From: Candidatus Jidaibacter sp.
Lineage (GTDB): Bacteria; Pseudomonadota; Alphaproteobacteria; Rickettsiales; Midichloriaceae
Length of the DNA stretch: 10,028 bases
Reading direction: 5' to 3'
Assembly: GCA_021298045.1 (NCBI GenBank)
Contig: JAJTHY010000168.1
Coordinates: forward strand, 1-10,028
Shown: one piece after another, positions 6,074 to 10,028 of the stretch
Numbering within the stretch: position 1 is the first letter of the stretch
Layout: each line of letters starts with the position of its first letter
The notes under the pieces: generated by a model
What the model was told of the DNA's origin: nothing
What the model saw: only the letters and a program-made list of their open reading frames with translations
The model's database searches: none
Position numbers and translations under genes: made by a program

Positions 6074-7290
6074 TTATAACTTTGAGGTTTATCATTAAAA
6101 ATATTTTGAAATTCATTGATCACACTAAAAAATGATTTTTGAGAAATATATAGGTCCCCACCTTTACTATGTGAAATGGAAACCATCAAATCATCTTTAT
6201 TATCATTTGTGTTTATGTTCAAAGACCCAAGGAATTCTATAAACTTATTAACCCTAACAGGCGTCATTTTAGTAGCTGGGAAATTAGGCGCCTTCACTAT
6301 GATATCATCCAGAATAATATTATAAAAATCAGCCATATATTGAGCGAATTTTTTATAGTCATTAACATTCAGAGACATATTAGCAAGAGGCAAAAGAACA
6401 TCTGGCTGCCTGTCTAATTCACCAATTAAGTTTATGCTATAAATATCGGTTACTTGCTTAAATTGCTTAATGTTAATTTGATAAGAATCAAAAATTTTCT
6501 TATAATTCTTTTTATTTTCCTTATCTCTACTCATCAACTCAAGCAGGCGCTTACTTGGAGATTCAACATAAGAAAACTGAATATCAAAACTGCTGGAACC
6601 AAGCTTTAAGCGTAGTTTATGTAGCTCCTCATCGTGTTTCTTAGGCTCATAATCTTTGTTAAAAACTAGTTCGTTAAGAGAAAAAGAGAAATTAACCCTT
6701 CGCTCATGCGCATTTTTATTAGCATCCATTTCAAATTTGGTTGGCCCAACACTCCATACCAAAAAGTGGCTAGTTGCATCAAATACATCAAAACCACTGT
6801 CTGTATAAAAAAGTGAATCTATAAGATGCAATTTAGGCTCATCCGGATCCTTAAGCTCATCACTAACATTTTTAAGAGCCACCTCTAAATTCATCGATAG
6901 CTCTGGAAGCGCCCCCCCCTTGGAAATAAAGTTATAACTTTCTTTTATTGTCTCTCCTTCTTTGAAAAGAGTATTTATTTCGCCATCAACAATAAATTGA
7001 ATTCTTTTATCGAAAGGAAGGCTACGGAATTTCAAATTTGAAAATTTAACTATGCGAGCATCTTCTCTGCCAGCTATGAGTCTTACCTTTGTTAAATTAC
7101 CTTCTACGCGCCAAGATTTGAAATTAGTGAATTTTATATCATCATAGGTTAGGAGAATATTGTGATTTGATAGTTCTTTTTTAAATTGTGCAAGCGAGCT
7201 ATGAATCGCCCTGGTATGAAAAAACCACAAAGAAAAATTGGCAACAAACACCAAAGCCACCAATAATAAAACTGAAAAAACTTTTCTCAT
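6070..7290 (-). CDS. Membrane-anchored protein of unknown function (possibly DUF2125-like)
   Basis: This 406-residue protein begins MRK followed by a strong hydrophobic helix (about residues 4-24), without an obvious signal-peptidase site, so it is probably anchored in the inner membrane with a large periplasmic domain. The rest alternates short beta-strand-like segments with charged loops (for example YDDIKFTNFKSWRVEGNLTKVRL, described here as residues 49-71), as in lipid-binding or AsmA/DUF2125/YdgA-like beta-rich periplasmic proteins. DUF2125 membership is a guess from architecture and alphaproteobacterial context. It starts with ATG 27 bases after the tRNA-Arg CCA end and overlaps rmuC by four bases. 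No strong ribosome binding site is visible. An uninterrupted run of eight G (6919-6912) at codons 124-127 is notable in such an AT-rich gene and could make the frame prone to slippage. Confidence 0.8.
   Translation of the reverse strand: MRKVFSVLLLVALVFVANFSLWFFHTRAIHSSLAQFKKELSNHNILLTYDDIKFTNFKSWRVEGNLTKVRLIAGREDARIVKFSNLKFRSLPFDKRIQFIVDGEINTLFKEGETIKESYNFISKGGALPELSMNLEVALKNVSDELKDPDEPKLHLIDSLFYTDSGFDVFDATSHFLVWSVGPTKFEMDANKNAHERRVNFSFSLNELVFNKDYEPKKHDEELHKLRLKLGSSSFDIQFSYVESPSKRLLELMSRDKENKKNYKKIFDSYQINIKQFKQVTDIYSINLIGELDRQPDVLLPLANMSLNVNDYKKFAQYMADFYNIILDDIIVKAPNFPATKMTPVRVNKFIEFLGSLNINTNDNKDDLMVSISHSKGGDLYISQKSFFSVINEFQNIFNDKPQSYK
6912..6919 (-). repeat. Homopolymer G8 tract inside a coding region
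   Basis: Eight consecutive C on the plus strand (G on the coding strand) span Lys124 to Ala127 of the membrane-anchored protein. A change of one base would shift the frame after about 30 percent of the protein. It is the longest G/C run I noticed in the window. Confidence 0.85.
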
Positions 7291-7317
7291 ACTTACCGGC
7301 TTTCTTTGTTATAAAAA

Positions 7318-7393
7318 TGGCGCGCTCGGAAGGATTCGAACCCTCAACCTTATGATCCGTAGTCATATACTCTATCCAGTTGAGCTACGAGCG
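7318..7393 (-). tRNA. tRNA-Arg (anticodon ACG)
   Basis: The 76-base minus-strand sequence folds as a full cloverleaf. The acceptor stem GCGCTCG pairs perfectly with CGAGCGC, followed by discriminator G and an encoded CCA. The D stem is GCTC with GAGT, the anticodon stem TATGA pairs with TCATA around the loop CTACGGA, and the T arm carries TTCGAAT. The anticodon ACG reads CGU and, once A34 becomes inosine through TadA, also CGC and CGA. A good promoter lies upstream, and the membrane-protein gene begins 27 bases downstream, so the tRNA may be processed from a longer transcript. Confidence 0.97.
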
Positions 7394-7413
7394 CTTAAAA
7401 CTTTATGCAGCTA

Positions 7414-7442
7414 CTTCTAGCTATAATTCAAGCATTTGTCAA
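7414..7442 (-). promoter_or_regulatory. Candidate sigma70 promoter for tRNA-Arg (and possibly the genes after it)
   Basis: On the minus strand a perfect TTGACA (7442-7437) is followed after 17 bases by TAGAAG (7419-7414). The tRNA starts 20 bases after the second box, which gives a 5' leader of roughly 12-14 bases to be trimmed by RNase P. This is the best promoter match in the window. Confidence 0.6.
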
Positions 7443-7552
7443 ACCAATTATAAAACATTCTTAATAAACTTTATATTTATTCTCTAACGGTGCATTCTGC
7501 CATATTTTGCGAAGTTCATTGCATGATATAGCCAATCCGATATAATTTTTGG

Positions 7553-8020
7553 TTAAGAACCAGCTACTTCCAAAAGCAACTCCAGAGCAAAATCTGTTGC
7601 AAGAGAACGCACCCCAGCACGATCACCAGGAAATATTTTCTTGAAATTTTTTACTTTTCCGTCATGAAAAAGGCCAAAGTATACTAACCCAACCGGCTTA
7701 TCTGCTTCACCACCCGGCCCCGCAATACCGGTTATGGAGATAGCAATATCAGCATTGGAATTTTTAATGGCACCTATAGCCATTTCAGTAACCACTTCTT
7801 TGCTAACGGTACCTTTATCTTTTATTAGTGATTCCGGCACATTAAGAAGTTCAGTTTTAGATTCAGGAGAGTAAGTAATAAACCCACGGTCAAATACTAA
7901 AGAGCTACCAGGAACAGACGTGATCGCAGAGCAAACCAATCCCCCAGTGCAGGATTCAGCAACCGAAATTCGCAATCCTTTTTCACTGCAAATTTTAACT
8001 AGTTTATCCACTGTTTTCAA
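7553..8020 (-). CDS. pncC: Nicotinamide-nucleotide amidase, stand-alone CinA C-terminal domain (PncC type)
   Basis: This 155-residue protein equals the CinA C-terminal domain without the N-terminal MoaB-like half, the short form common in alphaproteobacteria. The family deamidates nicotinamide mononucleotide to nicotinate mononucleotide in the cytoplasm for NAD recycling. Landmarks are AESCTGG (residues 21-27) with the catalytic serine, VPGSS (36-40), FITYS (47-51), KGTVSKEVVTEMA (69-81), ITGIAGPGG (96-104) and KPVGLVYFGL (108-117). The start is a TTG (8020-8018) that shares four bases with the pgpA stop. No good Shine-Dalgarno is seen, so translation is probably coupled. The order ispDF, pgpA, pncC recurs in alphaproteobacteria. 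Confidence 0.93.
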   Translation of the reverse strand: MKTVDKLVKICSEKGLRISVAESCTGGLVCSAITSVPGSSLVFDRGFITYSPESKTELLNVPESLIKDKGTVSKEVVTEMAIGAIKNSNADIAISITGIAGPGGEADKPVGLVYFGLFHDGKVKNFKKIFPGDRAGVRSLATDFALELLLEVAGS

Positions 8021-8661
8021 AATACTTTACCAAGTATTACACTCACAACATATATCACGATGGCTGTGAAAATTCCAGCTACAAGGTCATCCAGGATTAC
8101 AGAAAGTGAGCTATTCATTTTCTTGTCGATATATTTTATAAACAATGGCTTACGGATATCAAAATATCTAAATACAATAAATATTATGCCAAAGCATAGA
8201 TAAAATGGTCTTATATCAATATATTTATACAGAATTTTTGCAAGCGAATATGCTTGTGGGAAGCATAAACAAAGCACCAATAACATTCCTAAAACTTCAT
8301 CTATAACAACTGACTTATGATCATGAGTGGCAGTATTTTCTTCAAATTTTTCTACTGCATACCAGCCAAGGAAAAATAAAGCCGCAAATGAAATCCAAAA
8401 CCATTGCGTCGCCATCTCATGGGATGTAGCGTACACAAGTATAAGATAGTATACAGGGAAGCTTGCCAAACTTCCTAAAGTGCCAGGCATAAATGGTATT
8501 CGGCCCACAAAAAACCAATTAGCTATAAGCGTGTACCAAGTTAGGGGCGGATTAATTTTTGCAGATTTATTATTAAAAATCGCACTTAAATCATACTTAG
8601 GAATGTATTTTAATTTCTTTTGATTGCTCACAATTAACACTAATAAAGTTTCAAGGTGCAC
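8017..8661 (-). CDS. pgpA: Phosphatidylglycerophosphatase A
   Basis: This inner-membrane enzyme dephosphorylates phosphatidylglycerol phosphate, the last step to phosphatidylglycerol. It shows the family motifs PGTLGS (residues 59-64), VVIDEVLG (118-125) with the acidic pair expected at the active site, FRYFDIRKP (164-172) and ILDDLVAG (189-196). Hydrophobic membrane segments lie near 66-78, 86-102, 122-136, 152-167 and 192-210. At 214 residues it is longer than the usual 160-170 because of a polar N-terminal extension. The GTG at 8661 gives a 22-base overlap with ispDF. Two internal GTG codons, at 8640 (touching the ispDF stop) and 8631, are plausible true starts and would shorten the extension by seven or ten residues. 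No Shine-Dalgarno decides between them. Confidence 0.92.
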   Translation of the reverse strand: MHLETLLVLIVSNQKKLKYIPKYDLSAIFNNKSAKINPPLTWYTLIANWFFVGRIPFMPGTLGSLASFPVYYLILVYATSHEMATQWFWISFAALFFLGWYAVEKFEENTATHDHKSVVIDEVLGMLLVLCLCFPQAYSLAKILYKYIDIRPFYLCFGIIFIVFRYFDIRKPLFIKYIDKKMNSSLSVILDDLVAGIFTAIVIYVVSVILGKVF

Positions 8662-9800
8662 ACAGCATGCGCCGCTATGCCTTCCTGCCTACCTATAAAA
8701 CCAAGCTTTTCGGTAGTGGTAGCTTTAACACTAACCTGATTTTCTTCTAATTCAAGAATTTTGCAAATGCACTCAATCATTTGCTTTCTGTAAGGCTTTA
8801 TTTTTGGCTCCTCACACAATATGGTTATGTCGACATTTGATAACTTAGCATCACTTCCTTCCATCAAACTTTTTATATGCCTCAGCAAATCCTTTGAATC
8901 TACATTCCTCCATTTTGTATCACTAGGGGGAAAATGGTCTCCAATATCACCAAGGGATAGCGCACCAAGTATAGCATCCATAAGCGCATGCAAAGCAACA
9001 TCACCATCGGAATGCGCTATAACATTTTTGGCAGCAGGCACCATAACACCACAGAGCGGTATAGGCCCGCTACCATCTATAACCTCGTGAACATCAAACC
9101 CATGCCCTACCCTTATTTCCACGTCTCTGGTCAACAACTTTTCCGCCATTTCCAAGTCTTCTCTATTAGTTATTTTAAAATTACTCCTCATGCCTTGCAC
9201 TGCACCTATTTTAAGCCCGCCTTTAATTGCAAGCGATATATCATCGGTAAAATTTTGCTCTTCAAACTTTCTGTGAAGTCCAAGAATTTTTTCAAAGATA
9301 AACCCTTGTGGCGTTTGGGTGAGATACATAGTATCGCGGTCTAGCCCATTAACACCATCTTTATTACTTTTTATGGTATCCGCAATAGGCATAGTTACAT
9401 CAACAGCTTCAAAATCATCCAGAGACCGCAACACATCTTCTATTAACTCATCAGAGACCAAGGGCCTAGCGGCATCGTGTATTAAAACCTTTGTCGGGGC
9501 GTATTTGCGTAAAGCTTCCAGGCCATTTTTAACCGAATCTTTTCTGGTTTTTCCCCCATGCACATAAGGCAACAGCTTAAGGCCATTTGTTACTTTTTCG
9601 TAGAGAGATTTATACTCGTTTGCGATTACCACTTTTACACCATCAATACTGGGATGTTCCAGAAATTTGCGTACACAAATCTCTAACAGAGTTCTGCTTC
9701 CAATTTTAAGATATTGCTTAGGTATATCCGCTCCAAGACGAGAGCCAACCCCCGCCGCTACTATAAGCGCATAATTGCCACGATTTTTAGTTATATTCAC
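8640..9800 (-). CDS. ispDF: Bifunctional IspD-IspF enzyme of the MEP isoprenoid pathway
   Basis: This 386-residue fusion joins 2-C-methyl-D-erythritol 4-phosphate cytidylyltransferase (IspD, about residues 8-224) to 2-C-methyl-D-erythritol 2,4-cyclodiphosphate synthase (IspF, about 228-386). IspD landmarks are ALIVAAGVGSRLG (11-23) and PKQY (27-30) for CTP binding, KDSVKNGL (87-94), HDAARP (108-113), TQTPQGF (161-167), TDDI (185-188) and NFKITNREDL (207-216). IspF landmarks are GHGFDVHEV (232-240) with metal ligands Asp236 and His238, AHSDGDVALHAL (262-273) with ligand His271, GDIGDHFPP (284-292), and TTTEKLGFIGRQEGIAA (361-377). Both sites look intact. The fusion is typical of alpha- and epsilonproteobacteria. 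The start is a GTG (9800-9798); a stop four codons upstream rules out a longer form and IspD homologues begin close to this point. It heads the ispDF-pgpA-pncC operon. Confidence 0.97.
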   Translation of the reverse strand: MNITKNRGNYALIVAAGVGSRLGADIPKQYLKIGSRTLLEICVRKFLEHPSIDGVKVVIANEYKSLYEKVTNGLKLLPYVHGGKTRKDSVKNGLEALRKYAPTKVLIHDAARPLVSDELIEDVLRSLDDFEAVDVTMPIADTIKSNKDGVNGLDRDTMYLTQTPQGFIFEKILGLHRKFEEQNFTDDISLAIKGGLKIGAVQGMRSNFKITNREDLEMAEKLLTRDVEIRVGHGFDVHEVIDGSGPIPLCGVMVPAAKNVIAHSDGDVALHALMDAILGALSLGDIGDHFPPSDTKWRNVDSKDLLRHIKSLMEGSDAKLSNVDITILCEEPKIKPYRKQMIECICKILELEENQVSVKATTTEKLGFIGRQEGIAAHAVCTLKLY

Positions 9801-9834
9801 CGGTAATAATCAATACATAATTTATTAGGAAGAC

Positions 9835-9966
9835 TATGCTAATTAGCAACTTGCGCCAAGGAAAAACTATAGGCATATGTTAATTTACAGGGCGACCGCA
9901 TTAAAAATTTTCATATCGTATCTCAATTATGAATAAGGCGTCGTCAAAAAATGGTTAATTAGCATA
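9835..9966. repeat. 11-base inverted repeat enclosing 110 bases
   Basis: TATGCTAATTA at 9835-9845 is the reverse complement of TAATTAGCATA at 9956-9966. The left copy also belongs to the palindrome GCTAATTAGC (9838-9847). The pair could be terminal repeats of a small non-coding element or paired operator-like sites; the AT-rich sequence makes chance similarity possible. Confidence 0.35.
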
Positions 9967-9971
9967 ATGAG

Positions 9972-10028
9972 TGTCATTGCAGGACCACTACCCTTTTTGT
10001 CATCCTCGCGTAGGCGGGGATCCAGGCT
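9972..10028. repeat. Dispersed GC-rich hairpin repeat, cut by the window edge
   Basis: ATCCTCGC (10002-10009) and GCGGGGAT (10014-10021) form an eight-pair stem with one G-T pair around a four-base loop, within GTCATCCTCGCGTAGGCGGG and the following GATCCAG. Short GTCATCC...GGATCCAG hairpins of this kind are widespread intergenic repeats in alphaproteobacteria and other bacteria. The preceding GTCATTGCAGGACCACTACC probably belongs to the same unit, with its own GTCATTGC echoing GTCATCC. GC content is far above the surroundings. Only the left part is visible, so element length is unknown. Confidence 0.6.

Larger units (their letters stand above)
9801..10028. other. Intergenic stretch of 228 bases at the right edge
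   Basis: I see no gene here on either strand; the longest plus-strand frame after an ATG (9836) is 15 codons. It contains an inverted repeat (9835-9845 with 9956-9966) and a GC-rich hairpin repeat at the edge. The ispDF promoter should lie here, but no pair of boxes is convincing: TTGGCG near 9858 with TAGTCT 17 bases on is the best I find and is weak. Confidence 0.6.

Noticed and set aside
7238..7420. Plus-strand open frame of 60 codons containing GRIRTLNLMIRSHILYPVELRA
   Set aside because: It is the antisense reading of the tRNA-Arg gene, a well-known source of false proteins.
7394..7552. Possible terminator or small RNA between pncC and the tRNA promoter
   Set aside because: No stable hairpin with a T-run is visible; only short AT-rich direct repeats (GATATA) are present.
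8821..9567. Several plus-strand frames opposite ispDF
   Set aside because: They are shadows of ispDF, whose two domains are fully recognisable on the minus strand.
9836..9883. 15-codon plus-strand frame starting MLISNLRQ
   Set aside because: Too short, no ribosome binding site and no recognisable family; part of it is the inverted repeat.
1..10028. CRISPR array, insertion sequence, toxin-antitoxin or defence genes
   Set aside because: No regularly spaced repeats, transposase-like or defence-type proteins are seen; nearly all coding space is explained by housekeeping families and flagellin.

Overview
The window is AT-rich and every supported gene lies on the minus strand, so biological reading order runs from the right edge to the left edge. 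It looks chromosomal. The fused IspD-IspF enzyme followed by pgpA and a stand-alone CinA-type amidase is a typical alphaproteobacterial arrangement. Low GC, frequent GTG/TTG starts and a dispersed GC-rich hairpin repeat at the right edge suggest an intracellular-type alphaproteobacterium, most likely a flagellated member or relative of the Rickettsiales (or Holosporales). That placement is inference: no rRNA or other firm taxonomic marker is present.

Right block (about 9800 to 7553): ispDF, pgpA and pncC overlap one another and start with GTG, GTG and TTG. They supply isoprenoid precursors (MEP pathway), phosphatidylglycerol for membranes, and nicotinamide-nucleotide salvage. The 228 bases to their right hold no gene, only an inverted repeat and the hairpin repeat.

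Middle block (7442 to 4877): a good sigma70-type promoter precedes tRNA-Arg(ACG). Only 27 bases after the tRNA comes a membrane-anchored protein of unknown function, which overlaps rmuC (DNA recombination protein family) by four bases. These three may share one transcript.

Flagellin block (4817 to 3611): a short flagellin with its own promoter, a strong ribosome binding site and a small terminator-like hairpin in the leader, followed by an unrecognised 90-residue protein. No other flagellar genes are here.

Left block (3430 to 1): a tightly packed set of an unrecognised 102-residue protein, a phosphomannomutase/phosphoglucomutase, a NagZ-type beta-N-acetylhexosaminidase, and a divergent phosphoribosylpyrophosphate synthetase homologue that runs off the left edge. 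The theme is sugar-phosphate, envelope-sugar and nucleotide-precursor metabolism. I see no clear new multi-gene system. The least explained items are the two orphan small proteins, the G8 tract in the membrane protein, the flagellin leader hairpin and the intergenic inverted repeats.
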